Shown here one piece after another: positions 63,806-64,000 of a stretch of 64,000 nucleotides of DNA. The stretch spans positions 558,001 through 622,000 of the forward strand of contig NZ_AP025170.1 in the NCBI RefSeq assembly GCF_003402535.2, given 5' to 3'. Positions within the stretch are counted from its first letter, which is position 1. Each line of letters starts with the position of its first letter. The notes beneath the pieces were generated by a model, which ran no database searches, had not been told where the DNA came from, and saw only the letters and a program-made list of their open reading frames with translations. The translations under genes and the position numbers were made by a program. Source of the DNA: Cupriavidus sp. P-10 (GTDB lineage Bacteria > Pseudomonadota > Gammaproteobacteria > Burkholderiales > Burkholderiaceae).

Positions 63806-64000
63806 ATGACAAAGGTGATCCACGTCGTCATCACCGCAGTGTGCGGGCGCTGGTATGCCACGCCGGTCCATGACGATCACAGTGCCGGGGGGTCGACGGG
63901 TTTCGATTCGCGGCAGGCAGCGCAACGGTTCTGCGCCCGCGTTTTCCCGGGCGTGCCGATCTCGCAGGGCGGCATGCGCGCCGCTCGCCGCATCGTCGCC
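63806..64000 (+). CDS. Hypothetical protein, 3' end outside window
   Basis: An open frame from the ATG at 63806 (GAGGCGG 7 bases upstream) runs to the window edge, 65 codons without a stop. It begins MTKVIHVVITAVCGRWYATP and continues with FDSRQAAQRFCARVFPG. I recognise no family. Divergent from the recombinase-like gene. Confidence 0.5.
   Translation, partial: MTKVIHVVITAVCGRWYATPVHDDHSAGGSTGFDSRQAAQRFCARVFPGVPISQGGMRAARRIVA

Overview
The window reads as a chromosomal segment of a high-GC betaproteobacterium, most likely Cupriavidus or a close relative in the Burkholderiaceae. This is an inference from the very high GC, several solitary Bug/TctC-type solute receptors, the gene order pgk-pyk-fba-purC-purE-purK, and the kdsB-Trm112-lpxK-exbD-exbB block. 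No tRNA, rRNA, CRISPR array, intact insertion sequence or prophage is visible.

Layout. 0-4.5 kb: the 3' end of a SNF2-type helicase, a Bug receptor, and two tandem LuxR-type paralogues. 4.8-12.6 kb: lower glycolysis (pgk, pyk, fba) followed by purine genes (purC, purE, purK) and a Sua5/TsaC t6A enzyme, all on the plus strand. 12.6-20.2 kb: azlCD, dacB, an operon of FAD monooxygenase, LivK-like receptor and MarR regulator with a palindromic operator over its promoter, then a PACE efflux protein divergent from a LysR regulator. 20.2-32.1 kb: an MdtABC-type RND efflux operon with its outer-membrane factor, divergent from an OmpR-type regulator and a sensor kinase; a 10-bp-period direct repeat lies between them. 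32.1-39.8 kb: a 0.48-kb inverted-repeat element, an amidase/Bug pair, plsY, ybaK, xerD-ogt, another Bug receptor and a chalcone isomerase-like protein. 40-49.7 kb: an AEC carrier, queG/tsaE back to back, amiC, an SBF-family transporter/LysR pair, a methyltransferase/XRE regulator pair, a short-chain dehydrogenase and adk. 50-56.7 kb: lipid A/KDO genes (kdsB, lpxK), an ExbB/ExbD energiser, xseA and sodB. 56.7-64 kb is more accessory: a decayed SDR gene, a UdgX-like uracil-DNA glycosylase, a PIG-L deacetylase, an orphan, a CheB-CheR-PAS-histidine kinase-receiver hybrid, and a serine-recombinase-like protein that has lost its catalytic residues.

The main discovery candidate is the gene-free stretch between exbB and xseA (53.6-54.35 kb). 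It holds three copies, plus a fourth shortened by 11 bp, of a unit of about 107 bp. Each full unit has three DnaA-box-like 9-mers at offsets 0, +26 and +37, a full match to the IHF consensus ending in TTGATT at +70, and an AT-rich block at +96. Two DnaA boxes match TTATCCACA perfectly. Triple DnaA boxes with IHF sites are the recipe of the E. coli DARS and datA loci that set the DnaA-ATP/ADP balance, and no dnaA, rpmH or rep gene is nearby, so this could be a betaproteobacterial equivalent.

A second, diffuse pattern is a set of 11-18-bp tandem duplications at or just after stop codons (2.0, 10.2, 11.5, 40.9, 44.15 and 55.9 kb).
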